This document shows, one piece after another, positions 7,114-15,764 of a stretch of DNA of 35,704 nucleotides. The stretch is from the NCBI GenBank assembly GCA_002369025.1, contig DFDV01000056.1, forward strand, positions 1-35,704. Reading direction: 5' to 3'. Under the pieces are notes generated by a model. The model was not told the origin of the DNA. It searched no databases and worked only from the letters and a program-made list of their open reading frames with translations. A program made the translations under genes and the position numbers. Within the stretch, counting starts at the first letter, position 1. Each line of letters begins with the position of its first letter. The stretch is from Treponema sp. UBA3819. Lineage in GTDB: Bacteria; Spirochaetota; Spirochaetia; Treponematales; Treponemataceae.

Positions 7114-7152
7114 CATAGCCAAAAGTCCTAAAAAACAAGAGATTTGGCTATA
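7114..7152. repeat. Flanking hairpin repeat, copy 1 (3' side of ATPase gene)
   Basis: A perfect 9-bp stem ATAGCCAAA...TTTGGCTAT (7115-7123 with 7143-7151) encloses 19 bases. It lies four bases after the ATPase stop codon. Outside the loop centre it is nearly identical, in the same orientation, to the element at 8651-8689: both share CATAGCCAAAAGTC and AGATTTGGCTAT. There is no T-tract after the stem, so it is not a typical terminator. Confidence 0.85.
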
Positions 7153-7155
7153 GAA

Positions 7156-8610
7156 TCACCGATTTTTTGGAGTAAATAAATCTTCCATTGTAACTTCGCT
7201 ATTCACGATTCCTGAATGAGAATTGGACTTTATTCCGTATGTGGTAACAAAAGTACAATTTATCGCTTTTTTTGTTTTACTCACATGCTTGAACAGTGCA
7301 ATTCTCTCACGCAAAGTTTTTTCATAGGCATCAGTTATCACATATTCTTCGTCAGTAAATTTCATCTCACAAAGATTAATGACATCATCCTTACGGTCGA
7401 TGAGCAAATCAATTTGCCCGCCTTTCCATTCTGTTCCATCGGAATCAACAAAAGGTCTTGCGCTCCATGAATAAGCGTTGCTTAAAACGCCGGCAATTCC
7501 AAGCTTATTTTTTATCTGCCAGATATGATGCAGACATACTTGCTCAAAAGCATAACCGCTCCATGCAGCTTTAACGCCAGAATCAGTCATATTAGACCAA
7601 AAATGCTCATCCTGACTGACATTTTTTTGAACAAACTTAAGATAAAAAAGCGAAAATAAATCTGTCAGCTGATACATGCAGTCTTTTTCTTTTTTTCCAA
7701 TTGAAGAATACTTTCGGATAAAATCACAGCTGCAAAGATTATCAAGGATTTCCGAGAGAGTTCCACCTCCAGTCAATTTTGTTTCCGCAAGAATTTCTTC
7801 GCGAGTCATGCCTTTAAGTTTTCCAGACAGAGCCTCAATCACTTTTTTGTAGGATTTTGATTCTTTAAAAAGCGAACGGAAGAGAAAATCAAATTCATTT
7901 TTCAGAACCGCACCATTAGCAAAAAAAAACTGGTCTATATTTCTGGCCAAAGGAAGACTCTTATCAAACATGTCAAGATAATACGGAATTCCTCCCATGA
8001 CCATATACAGTTCGATTATCTGCCGTCGGCTCAGATTTACTTTTTTTACAGTTGACAAAAAAAGCTCTGTCTCAGAAAGCGAAAAAGGCTCAAGATAGAT
8101 TGCCCTGCTTATCCTGCCGTAAAGCCCGCCTTTATCACCTACCAGTTTATCCATCATCCATGTTGTTGCAGAACCGCATACAAACAATTTTAAGCTTGTT
8201 TTACCCGAATTCCACATATTCCAAAAATATGAGAATGCTGGCAAAAAATTACTTTTCTGAGTGTCCATCCAGGGAAGCTCATCAAGAAAAACAACAACTT
8301 TCTCTTTATTGAGAGAAAGCAAATACTCCTGTAGTTTATCAAATGCCTCAAACCAATCTTTTGGAGCTGCTATTTCGCAATCAAAAAACTTTGAAAGTTC
8401 CTTCCCGAATTGTTTTAGCTGCACACTACGAGCTGTTTCATACATTCCAGTAAAACAAAAGTCGAACTGCTCAGAAAAGAAGCTTCTTACAAGAAAAGTC
8501 TTTCCAACCCGCCTGCGTCCATAGACCGCAACAAGTTCTGATTTCGGACTTTCATAACACTGTTTGATAAGATTCTGCTCATATAAGCGGCCAATTATTT
8601 CAGTCTTCAT
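7156..8610 (-). CDS. AAA ATPase of the Arch_ATPase/DUF234 family with PD-(D/E)XK-like C-terminus
   Basis: A 484-residue protein. The N-terminal ATPase has Walker A GRRRVGKT (31-38) and Walker B VVFLDELPW (D110, E111), followed by a helical region and a winged-helix-like segment (KLKGMTREEILAETKLTGGGTLSEIL). The C-terminal domain carries GYAFEQVC and then D401 ... E415-M-K417 in QIDLLIDRKDDVINLCEMKF, the spacing of a PD-(D/E)XK nuclease fold. Such ATPases are common, scattered and multi-copy in bacteria and archaea; their role is unknown and mobility has been suspected. It interrupts a polysaccharide operon, has its own promoter, and is bracketed by near-identical hairpins at 7114-7152 and 8646-8694. 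No RBS precedes the ATG. Confidence 0.88.
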   Translation of the reverse strand: MKTEIIGRLYEQNLIKQCYESPKSELVAVYGRRRVGKTFLVRSFFSEQFDFCFTGMYETARSVQLKQFGKELSKFFDCEIAAPKDWFEAFDKLQEYLLSLNKEKVVVFLDELPWMDTQKSNFLPAFSYFWNMWNSGKTSLKLFVCGSATTWMMDKLVGDKGGLYGRISRAIYLEPFSLSETELFLSTVKKVNLSRRQIIELYMVMGGIPYYLDMFDKSLPLARNIDQFFFANGAVLKNEFDFLFRSLFKESKSYKKVIEALSGKLKGMTREEILAETKLTGGGTLSEILDNLCSCDFIRKYSSIGKKEKDCMYQLTDLFSLFYLKFVQKNVSQDEHFWSNMTDSGVKAAWSGYAFEQVCLHHIWQIKNKLGIAGVLSNAYSWSARPFVDSDGTEWKGGQIDLLIDRKDDVINLCEMKFTDEEYVITDAYEKTLRERIALFKHVSKTKKAINCTFVTTYGIKSNSHSGIVNSEVTMEDLFTPKNR

Positions 8611-8616
8611 GCTTCT

Positions 8617-8644
8617 ATTGTAGCATGATTTTCTGTTTTTTCAA
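8617..8644 (-). promoter_or_regulatory. Promoter of the ATPase gene, probable leaderless start
   Basis: On the minus strand TTGAAA (8644-8639), a 16-base spacer and TGC-TACAAT (-10 at 8622-8617) precede the ATG by exactly six bases. The predicted start site coincides with the ATG and there is no Shine-Dalgarno sequence. The promoter lies inside the hairpin-bracketed cassette. Confidence 0.7.
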
Positions 8645-8645
8645 T

Positions 8646-8694
8646 TATACCATAGCCAAAAGTCTTATTTTTTATGAGATTTGGCTATGTTATA
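8646..8694. repeat. Flanking hairpin repeat, copy 2 (5' side of ATPase gene)
   Basis: A perfect 10-bp stem CATAGCCAAA/TTTGGCTATG (8651-8660 with 8680-8689) extends outward after one mismatch by TTATA/TATAA-type pairing (8646-8649 with 8691-8694). It is the partner of the element at 7114-7152; the two copies differ mainly in the loop centre. It lies just upstream of the ATPase -35 element. Confidence 0.85.
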
Positions 8695-8736
8695 GGCGTT
8701 TTTTAGTACTGCGGATTAAGTTGTAACCTAAAACAA

Positions 8737-9333
8737 TTAAACTTTAATCCACTGCTTGCTTTCAAAATCATACTTCTTTATGACTTTCGCAGGATTTCCT
8801 GCCACAATGCAATATTCAGGAACAGACTTTGTTACCACGCTGTTTGCTCCGATAATTGCGCCTTTTCCAACTTCCACACCAGGCAGAACAGAAACAAGCT
8901 CACCAATCCAGACATCATCGTGAATAATCACGGGCTTTGCAGAAAGCGGACGGGCTTTCGGCGGAATGTCGGGAGCGGATTGAGAGCCTTCCGAATAACT
9001 TCCGTGGCAGATGTCGCTTATGAAAACCTTGCTTGCGATAAGGACATTATTACCGATTTCAACTTTTTGGGCTGCTGCAATGTGCACAAAGTCATTTATC
9101 TGGACATTGCTCCCAAAGCGAAGTACTTTTTCATTGTGATTTTCCACAGAAGCAGAAAGCGGGTACGTTTCTAAGCGGCAGTGATAGCCTGTCGTCAGAT
9201 TCTTTCCAAAATCAATACATCTTTTTCCACGAACATCAAGAGGAAAGCGAACAAGGCGGGCAGAAGGGACGACAAAAAAAGTGCGAACTTTACAATACAT
9301 AAGGTAAAGGATTTCTGAAACTGATTTTTTCAT
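8737..9333 (-). CDS. Hexapeptide-repeat acyltransferase (WbbJ/maltose O-acetyltransferase type)
   Basis: A 198-residue left-handed beta-helix transferase, probably O-acetylating a sugar of the surface polysaccharide with acetyl-CoA. Hexapeptide turns are visible in FGSNVQINDFVHIAAA, VEIGNNVLIASKVFISD, VIIHDDVWIGELVSVLPGVEVGKGAIIGANSVV, followed by the diagnostic VAGNPAKVIKKY. The catalytic histidine is likely in ISDICHGSY. An insert SQSAPDIPPKARPLSAKP precedes the last coils, as in the xenobiotic/capsule acetyltransferase branch. AGGAG lies upstream, overlapping the end of the preceding GT2; the gap to its stop is one base. It is the last intact gene of the polysaccharide operon before the inserted ATPase. 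Confidence 0.9.
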   Translation of the reverse strand: MKKSVSEILYLMYCKVRTFFVVPSARLVRFPLDVRGKRCIDFGKNLTTGYHCRLETYPLSASVENHNEKVLRFGSNVQINDFVHIAAAQKVEIGNNVLIASKVFISDICHGSYSEGSQSAPDIPPKARPLSAKPVIIHDDVWIGELVSVLPGVEVGKGAIIGANSVVTKSVPEYCIVAGNPAKVIKKYDFESKQWIKV

Positions 9334-9334
9334 T

Positions 9335-10144
9335 CTATTTTCTCCTGAGCCCGCGGAGTTTTACTATAAGTATGCGCCGTGCATATTTCAGTAGAGAAAA
9401 ATACTTTGCAAAAAGATAGAAATAGAAAGGAATGTCAAAATGTTCATAAGCATAATGAATGTTGAAAAGCTCTCCCTGTTCCATTGCCTTTAAGTTTCCG
9501 CTCAAGCCGCTCTCTCCAAACCGTGCCTTATGCAGAATGCTTTGAGAAACCTTCTGATTCAAAAAACAAGCGTTACACTCTTTTGCAATCCAGTTAAAGA
9601 AAAATCCTTCTTCTGCATGACGCATACCAGAGCTGAACTTTATGCCCTTACTCCAAACAGTATGCCGCAACATACTGTTTGGGGGAGAAAAATAATTTTT
9701 CAACATCTGGGAACGAAGCGTTGTTCTGTACAGATTTCCGTCTATCCTTTTTATAAATTGAGTTTTTTGCTTATCGACTTCATGATTCCCTGAAATACAG
9801 TCAATTTCAGGATAATTTTTAAACACTTCAAGTAGAACCTCAAAATGATTTTCAAGCCACTCGTCATCGGAATCATTGAATGCAATGAAGTCGCCTTTAG
9901 AAAGTTCAAGCCCCCTATTGCGCGCCGTAGCCGCTCCTGCATTTTCTTGATGGACGACAATAACCCGCTCATTTTGTGATGCAATGTCTTTTAACAGCGA
10001 TAAAGAATTGTCCGCTGAGCCGTCATCAACACAGATGATTTCATAGTCCTGCGTGATTCGTTCCAACGAAGTAACAACGGATTCGACACAGCGACGGATT
10101 GTGTTTTCTGAATTGTAGACTGGAATTATTACGGAAACTAGCAT
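9335..10144 (-). CDS. Glycosyltransferase family 2
   Basis: A 269-residue GT-A enzyme: MLVSVIIPVYNSENTIRRCVES (nucleotide-binding strand), EIICVDDGSADNSL, NAGAATARNRGLELSKGDFIAFNDSDDEW (the DSDD metal site), and RHAEEGFFFNW as the acceptor/catalytic region. Cytoplasmic-face sugar transfer during repeat-unit assembly is likely; donor and acceptor cannot be read. I start at the ATG at 10144, which gives the canonical N-terminus and has GGAG upstream, rather than an upstream in-frame codon at 10183. It overlaps the polymerase gene by seven bases (ATGCTAG). Confidence 0.9.
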   Translation of the reverse strand: MLVSVIIPVYNSENTIRRCVESVVTSLERITQDYEIICVDDGSADNSLSLLKDIASQNERVIVVHQENAGAATARNRGLELSKGDFIAFNDSDDEWLENHFEVLLEVFKNYPEIDCISGNHEVDKQKTQFIKRIDGNLYRTTLRSQMLKNYFSPPNSMLRHTVWSKGIKFSSGMRHAEEGFFFNWIAKECNACFLNQKVSQSILHKARFGESGLSGNLKAMEQGELFNIHYAYEHFDIPFYFYLFAKYFSLLKYARRILIVKLRGLRRK

Positions 10145-11472
10145 GACGAGGACTCCAAGAAAGTTTTTAAGATTTTGTGGCATTTAAATTTAGCAGGTGA
10201 AAATATTTTATTTACAACAACTGCATAATTCTTTTTCTTATGCAAAAAATAAAAAAGTGCATTATAAAAAATGGCTATATATAAAACTATCGCAAAAGAT
10301 TCATATCCTTGCCGCATATAAAGCCTAAGCTGATAGATAATATAAAATCGAATCATAAAGTTGCAGTCTTTTGAAAGTATTTCCTCTAACTTCCACACCA
10401 GAAGATATATGCATGGAAGACAAAGAAGTCCTAAAAAGCCAAATGAACACAAATCATAAGAAATACAGTTCGACCCCAAACCAAATCCTTTTTTGATGTG
10501 AACAGCTAAAAATGCTCCGATTTCAAAAAAATCAGGGTCATTCATTATTGATGTTTTTATAAATCCTGGCAAAATCGGACAAAAAAGATTGTACAAAACA
10601 TGCGTAAAAGAAATACAGCCAGTTAAGCCGTCATTTAAAACATAGGGTATGGTCAAAAAAGTATTTACAAATTCCCCCAGCATGGAAGCTATGATTACAT
10701 CAAGCGAAATTGAATCGCTACTAAGGGAACTCATTCGTGAAAATAATACACTGACAAGGAGAGCACTGAACACACTCACGATGACAACAATTTTTGACTT
10801 TTCTGTAATTTTTATATAAACAAGATAAACAAACAGAATATAAAGAAAGGCTGTAGTTCGTTTTCCCGCAAGAACTTCAAACATTATATTTGGAATGAAT
10901 AATAAAAAAATGGAAAAATTCTTTTTTTTCAGAAAGATGTAAAAAACACAAATCACGGCAATATAACGAACTGTCTGAAATTTGAACATTTTTCTGTATT
11001 TATCGCCAAGTTCATCCAGAAGGAAAAAAGCCTTTAAGTAACCGTTTGTTCGAATTGCATTACAAATTCCTAAAAAAGCAATGCAGGAAGTAATGAAGAA
11101 CACAGTAACAATAACAAGGCATGTTATATTTACAATTTTGTAACGTTCAAGGACTGAAAATCCAGGTTTAAAAGGTTGGGGTATGTATTTCCCGTGAAAA
11201 ATCATGAGTAAAGAACTTTCAAGAAGCACAATCAGCTGACATTCAACCAGAATTTCATACGGAAAAGAAAAATGTCCGAATAAATCAGGATTCTGTTCAA
11301 CAGTTTTCATAAGTAGAACTGGTATCATAAAATATGCACAGTAAAACAGCATAAACCAGCATAACGGACTATAAATATATGCAACTCTATATTTTTTATA
11401 CTTAAAAACAATCTGAATAAGATATAAAACAAGAAGCAAACTGTTTATAAATTGAAAAGTTGCAAATATCAT
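10138..11472 (-). CDS. Wzy-like oligosaccharide repeat-unit polymerase (polytopic membrane protein)
   Basis: A 444-residue protein with roughly 10-12 hydrophobic membrane segments, beginning at FINSLLLVLYLIQIVF. A large soluble loop between late segments contains NDPDFFEIGAFLAVHIKKGFGLGSNCISYDL, typical of O-antigen polymerases, where a long periplasmic loop holds the G-x-G-S/N region. RMSSLSSDS lies in another outer loop. Sequence conservation in Wzy proteins is low, so the call rests on topology plus position between flippase and transferase genes. Its start overlaps the upstream GT4 stop by ATGA. Composition is strongly A/T-rich. Confidence 0.75.
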   Translation of the reverse strand: MIFATFQFINSLLLVLYLIQIVFKYKKYRVAYIYSPLCWFMLFYCAYFMIPVLLMKTVEQNPDLFGHFSFPYEILVECQLIVLLESSLLMIFHGKYIPQPFKPGFSVLERYKIVNITCLVIVTVFFITSCIAFLGICNAIRTNGYLKAFFLLDELGDKYRKMFKFQTVRYIAVICVFYIFLKKKNFSIFLLFIPNIMFEVLAGKRTTAFLYILFVYLVYIKITEKSKIVVIVSVFSALLVSVLFSRMSSLSSDSISLDVIIASMLGEFVNTFLTIPYVLNDGLTGCISFTHVLYNLFCPILPGFIKTSIMNDPDFFEIGAFLAVHIKKGFGLGSNCISYDLCSFGFLGLLCLPCIYLLVWKLEEILSKDCNFMIRFYIIYQLRLYMRQGYESFAIVLYIAIFYNALFYFLHKKKNYAVVVNKIFSPAKFKCHKILKTFLESSSC

Positions 11473-12548
11473 GCAAGCACCTCATTCCATAAATCAAGGA
11501 TTTTCTCAAGTCCATAATTCTCTTCAACACGGGAAGCCATATCGGGAAATTCGTCTTTATGTGAAACAACATATTTCATCAGAGAACAATATTCCTCTGC
11601 ATTGTCAAATGAATTAGTGTGCCATGAATAACCTAGCAGATTGAAAATATCGAGACAGCCTGATGCTGGGGTAGAAACCACAGGAACATTAAAACCAAAA
11701 GATTCCAGAACCGTAACAGGCATTGCTTCTGAAAAAGAGGCCATTAGAACTGCTTGCGCATTTTTTATGAAGGCTTCTGGATAAGTTTTGCTCCCCAAAA
11801 AGAAAGTCTTTTCTGAAATGCCGAGATTTTGTGCTGTCTGAATGAGAGAATCTTTTTCAGGTCCATCGCCGATAATAAGCAGGTTGTACTCTTTGTATTC
11901 CGAATCCAATATGAAGCGCGAAAAAGCCTTTAATATAAGCGGAACATTTTTTATTTTCGCAAGCCGCCCTACAAAAACGAAATATTTTTCATACTGCACT
12001 GCGTTCACAAGTTCTTTTTTAACATTAAGTTTTCTTTGCTCCGTATCAAATGGATTGTACATTACGGAAACTACTTTTACCCCGATATTTTGTAAAAATC
12101 GCTTGACACTCACAGAAACAGCAAGAACTTTATATGCACGATTATAAAAAAACGCAATGATTTTTTTTGTGCAGAAATCAGCTATTATATTTTTTTTGTT
12201 TTCCAAATCAAAGAGTGCGTGGTGTGTAACTATCTGTTTTACATCAGACTTAGCTTTTTTTATTGCTATATGAGAAAGAACCGTTATCGGCCATATACTT
12301 GTAACAATATAGTCTGGCTTATTTTTGTTCAAATACAGCAAGAGTGGCTTTACAAGATTACGAGCCTTTATATTACAAAAATCAACTATATTAACATTGC
12401 AGGAAAGAGTTTCTTTTAACGCACCATGATTTTTAAGCGTTATCAAATCCACATGATGATGTTTACACAAACCATTGCATAAAGTGACAATCACACGCTC
12501 TATTCCACCAATGTCAAAACTATTTATCACAAAACAGATTTTACTCAT
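11469..12548 (-). CDS. Glycosyltransferase family 4 (GT-B fold)
   Basis: A 359-residue intact GT4: N-terminal CFVINSFDIGGIERVIVTLCNGL, hinge region NPFDTEQ, donor-domain start FVFVGRLAKIKNVPLILKAF, IIGDGPEKDSL, TFFLGSKTYPEAFIKNAQAVLMAS and the E-x7-E motif in SEAMPVTVLESFGFNVPVVSTPASG. It probably adds a hexose or similar sugar from a nucleotide donor at the inner membrane. Spacing is operonic: ATGA overlaps on both sides, with GGGAGTGT before the ATG. The donor sugar cannot be assigned. Confidence 0.92.
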   Translation of the reverse strand: MSKICFVINSFDIGGIERVIVTLCNGLCKHHHVDLITLKNHGALKETLSCNVNIVDFCNIKARNLVKPLLLYLNKNKPDYIVTSIWPITVLSHIAIKKAKSDVKQIVTHHALFDLENKKNIIADFCTKKIIAFFYNRAYKVLAVSVSVKRFLQNIGVKVVSVMYNPFDTEQRKLNVKKELVNAVQYEKYFVFVGRLAKIKNVPLILKAFSRFILDSEYKEYNLLIIGDGPEKDSLIQTAQNLGISEKTFFLGSKTYPEAFIKNAQAVLMASFSEAMPVTVLESFGFNVPVVSTPASGCLDIFNLLGYSWHTNSFDNAEEYCSLMKYVVSHKDEFPDMASRVEENYGLEKILDLWNEVLA

Positions 12549-13495
12549 ACACTCCCTCTCAAGAAATGCTTGATTTTTTGTTTTAGCAGAATTTCTTTAT
12601 GCAAAAGCATAAGACAGAGATTTTTCTTAGGAAGAGTAAAATTTGACATTTTTTTTAAGTCTAAATATTTTGTATGAGAAAAAATAAAATTATAAATTCT
12701 CTTGAAAAACATAATCCGAAAGGCTGGCAAAAAATGTTTATATTTCGGATTATTATTTTTTACATCATGGACAATACTGTTATAGGCAAAAACAGCAGAA
12801 TTATAGGTTTTTTCTAGTTCTGAAAAAGTTCGTCTGTAAACAGATGTACTGATACCTTTCGTATCGTTATACTCATAAAGACATTCATTTATATACACTA
12901 TCTTGTCTGTTCTATTGCATAGAAATACATTAAAAAATAAATCTTCGGCAAATATACAATAAGCGTTTTGAATTTCCTGCAACACAGTTTTCAAAAATTC
13001 AAGTCTATAGATTTTATTCCAGACAACACAAGAAAAATTTTTCTTAGTCAGCATAGCACGTAAAACATCCGTTTTATGTGGATAAAACTTCTGATTAGAA
13101 CAATGCGTCTTGTAACCAAATACGGCAAAATCAAAATCATCGGATAAAGAATTTATAAATTCATTAAGGCGAGAAAATGTATTTTCCACTAGTAAATCAT
13201 CAGAGTCAACAAAAAGAATAAAATCATTTTTTGCAATGTAAACACCTTTGTTACGAGCCAAAAACTGACCTTCATTCTGCAAGTTGTTAAGTAAAACTAT
13301 TTTTTCTCTATATTCATTGAGAATTTGCAATGTACAATCTGTACTACAGTCATTGATGCAAATGACTTCAACTCTATAATAGTCTTGCATCAGAATGGAG
13401 TTTATTGTTGCCCGTATTGTATCTTCACAGTTGAAGCAGGGAATAATTACTGAAAATGATACTTCTGCTAAACCATTGGCTTTGTTTCCTGCCAT
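12545..13495 (-). CDS. Glycosyltransferase family 2
   Basis: A 316-residue GT-A protein: SFSVIIPCFNCEDTIRATINSILMQDYYRVEVICINDCSTDCTLQIL, NEGQFLARNKGVYIAKNDFILFVDSDDLL (metal-binding DSDD) and a later CIFAEDLFFNVFLCN segment resembling the catalytic ED region. The C-terminal ~90 residues are basic and aromatic (FLPAFRIMFFKRIYNFIFSHTKYLDLKKM), suggesting membrane association. AAGGAGT lies about eight bases before the ATG. The gap of 26 bases to the preceding sulfotransferase-like gene is the largest within the intact part of the operon. Confidence 0.9.
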   Translation of the reverse strand: MAGNKANGLAEVSFSVIIPCFNCEDTIRATINSILMQDYYRVEVICINDCSTDCTLQILNEYREKIVLLNNLQNEGQFLARNKGVYIAKNDFILFVDSDDLLVENTFSRLNEFINSLSDDFDFAVFGYKTHCSNQKFYPHKTDVLRAMLTKKNFSCVVWNKIYRLEFLKTVLQEIQNAYCIFAEDLFFNVFLCNRTDKIVYINECLYEYNDTKGISTSVYRRTFSELEKTYNSAVFAYNSIVHDVKNNNPKYKHFLPAFRIMFFKRIYNFIFSHTKYLDLKKMSNFTLPKKNLCLMLLHKEILLKQKIKHFLRGSV

Positions 13496-13521
13496 AACGG
13501 TACTCCTTGTTTCTGCTCAAA

Positions 13522-14808
13522 TTACAAAACTGCTATATTTGCACAAAATTCTGGAATAAGCAGAACGAATCCAATACCAAGTTTTACAAGCCCCACACAT
13601 TTAGACTTAATCGTTTTTCGTAATGGAAAACATTTTATTTGTACACAAAATCTTGTGCCGAAAAATGCAGATACAAATTTGTCGCATATGCTCAAAAACT
13701 TTTTACCGTTTTGAATTTCATCACACTGCTTTACAATTTCAATCAGAGGATTTTCGTGTTCCTCAGGTCTTTCGCACGGAACTATATGCCCTGTATACAA
13801 AAACTCCTCCAATTCTTTTTCTATTCTTGATACTTCAGATGAGTAATTCGTATAACGCCGATACAGTTGTGTATTTGTACGAGATTTTTCAGGCTCAAAA
13901 TAAGTAAAAGCCTTTGAATGAGAGCCTTCCGGCAATCCTAAAAATGTTTCTATCCTTGCAATCTGATTGTCATAATCATTGCAAAGGTCGTCCAGTTTCA
14001 GCGAAAGCACATTCGGAAAATTCCAAGTTTCGCGGCTTTTCGTCCGTGTCGCCCTGTACCACTTTATGAACACATCGACATCCGCGCTCGGAATATAGCG
14101 GCTCGCAGTGAAAATCTGGTTTGTTATGTAAAGGTCGCGCGGGTCTTTGTCCACGACGAACACGCTCGGCGCACTTTCAAAATACCGCGCATATTTTTCT
14201 ATGCTTATGGGCGGAAAAAGCTGGTCAATGCAGAGCATATTTTTATCGCAGTTCATTGCCTCGATAAGCCGTGCAATGTATTTTTTTGCACATTCATAAA
14301 AATATACGCTGTCATTTTCATAGCGCATTTCGTTGTAATAGCGGTAGGTCGGACGCCAGCCGTAATTTTCATAAAGGCAGAATTTTGAACTTTTTGCATT
14401 ATAAAAGCCTTCTGCACAGGCAATTCTTCTTTTTTCTGCAAACGAATATGCGCTTTTCTCGGCATCTCTTCTGTGCCAGCCACCATTCCATTTTATTTCA
14501 AAAAGAGAATCTATAAAATCTTTTGAGATTTCGTAAAACGTGCCATTAAACAAGTTTTTATAGTCTGCCTGTTTAGAAAGCATTTTTGAAAGTTCAAGGA
14601 ATCTTGCTGCTGCAAAATCAACTTTGAGCCTGTGTCCTTCACTGATTGCACTCTCTAAGTCGGCAAGCCCGTCCGCCTCGTGCAGAAAGGTACATTCCCA
14701 TTCGCTGCTTTTCGTATCGATGCAGTCATATTCACGAAGAAGGTCTGTTATTGCAGAAGAACCAGAATCCCCGAATCCCGTAGAAGTTATGAGCTGAATC
14801 ATAATCAT
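13522..14808 (-). CDS. Sulfotransferase-like protein of a polysaccharide locus
   Basis: A 428-residue protein. Near the N-terminus LITSTGFGDSGSSAITDLL resembles the 5'-phosphosulfate-binding loop of PAPS sulfotransferases, and VFVVDKDPRDLYIT resembles the 3'-phosphate-binding strand with the conserved R. Later SLKLDDLCNDYDNQIARIETFLGL matches the common C-terminal pattern. It may sulfate a sugar or acceptor, although no PAPS-making genes are in the window, so the donor is unproven. The middle third (about 13.9-14.5 kb) is visibly more G/C-rich than both ends, suggesting a mosaic gene. The start overlaps the previous GT2 stop by ATGA; the second ATG (codon 3) is an equally possible start because GGAG lies only four bases before the first. 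Confidence 0.65.
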   Translation of the reverse strand: MIMIQLITSTGFGDSGSSAITDLLREYDCIDTKSSEWECTFLHEADGLADLESAISEGHRLKVDFAAARFLELSKMLSKQADYKNLFNGTFYEISKDFIDSLFEIKWNGGWHRRDAEKSAYSFAEKRRIACAEGFYNAKSSKFCLYENYGWRPTYRYYNEMRYENDSVYFYECAKKYIARLIEAMNCDKNMLCIDQLFPPISIEKYARYFESAPSVFVVDKDPRDLYITNQIFTASRYIPSADVDVFIKWYRATRTKSRETWNFPNVLSLKLDDLCNDYDNQIARIETFLGLPEGSHSKAFTYFEPEKSRTNTQLYRRYTNYSSEVSRIEKELEEFLYTGHIVPCERPEEHENPLIEIVKQCDEIQNGKKFLSICDKFVSAFFGTRFCVQIKCFPLRKTIKSKCVGLVKLGIGFVLLIPEFCANIAVL

Positions 14809-15764
14809 AATTCTCCGTTCTTTAAATGTAGGATTTTCTTTATGAATCTTTTTGTGAGTATCATTGCGTACACAATTTTTACTTTAAATACATATTTTTT
14901 CGATTCATAAATATCATTTTTTATTATCATTTTTAGTTGGTCATAATATAATTTCGTGGAATTAACATATTTAAAATAAGTAATCAAAAAAGGAATCATT
15001 CTTTTTACAAGTACTGAAATATTCTTATTGTTTTTTTCCGCCCAAATCTCAAGTTCATGTACGGTTGCTAAATGTTCCATGAACATATCATGATTATGAA
15101 ACCCCTTGCCTGTAATGGATTCATCAAATATTCTGTGATAATAAAGAATTTCATTAGTGATAAAAACAGAAGATGTACATTCAATAAGTTCTTGTGTGAA
15201 AAGAACATCATCGAATTTAAAATCACCTTCAGCAAATCTTATATCATTGTTTATAACAACTTCTTTTTTTATAAGTCTACGCCATGGAGCAAAATATACA
15301 TTACATAAATCTCCACATTTTTCTTGTTCAGTTAGAACAGAGAAACCTAGAAGTTTCTTTGAAAAAGAATAATTCCTAAGCTTCCCTGTTTCATCATAAT
15401 AATCAGCATTCGAGCAATAAGATACATCTGCATTATTTGTGACAAGACTATTATAAAGAGTTTCAAGCCATATGGGTTCAACCCAATCGTCATGATCCAT
15501 AAATGCTATATATTCACCTTTTGCCTTTCGCAGTCCAAAATTTCGCTCCCATCCTGGTCCCTTATGTGCATTTTGATATAGGCTTATATTCTTATATGAT
15601 TTACAGTATTCATTAATAATTTGTAATGTGCTATCAGTCGAACCGTCATCACAAAGTATAAGTTCCCAATCTGCGAAAGTTTGGCCAAGAACACTATCAA
15701 TACACGAGCGAATATATTTTTCTGAATTATAAAGAGGTATAATTATAGAAATTTTACTTTGCAT
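14805..15764 (-). CDS. Glycosyltransferase family 2
   Basis: A 319-residue GT-A protein: MQSKISIIIPLYNSEKYIRSCIDSVLGQTFADWELILCDDGSTDSTL, GPGWERNFGLRKAKGEYIAFMDHDDW (here DHDD replaces DSDD as the metal-binding motif) and EGDFKFDDVLFTQEL near the catalytic region. The ATG at 15764 is chosen because AGGAG sits about 10 bases upstream and the canonical N-terminus begins there; an in-frame TTG at 15785 would include that RBS. It overlaps the end of the flippase gene by 11 bases, again indicating tight coupling. Confidence 0.9.
   Translation of the reverse strand: MQSKISIIIPLYNSEKYIRSCIDSVLGQTFADWELILCDDGSTDSTLQIINEYCKSYKNISLYQNAHKGPGWERNFGLRKAKGEYIAFMDHDDWVEPIWLETLYNSLVTNNADVSYCSNADYYDETGKLRNYSFSKKLLGFSVLTEQEKCGDLCNVYFAPWRRLIKKEVVINNDIRFAEGDFKFDDVLFTQELIECTSSVFITNEILYYHRIFDESITGKGFHNHDMFMEHLATVHELEIWAEKNNKNISVLVKRMIPFLITYFKYVNSTKLYYDQLKMIIKNDIYESKKYVFKVKIVYAMILTKRFIKKILHLKNGEL

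Noticed and set aside
7114..7152. The hairpin after the ATPase gene as an ordinary terminator
   Set aside because: No T-run follows on the minus strand, and the same element also occurs upstream of the gene's promoter.
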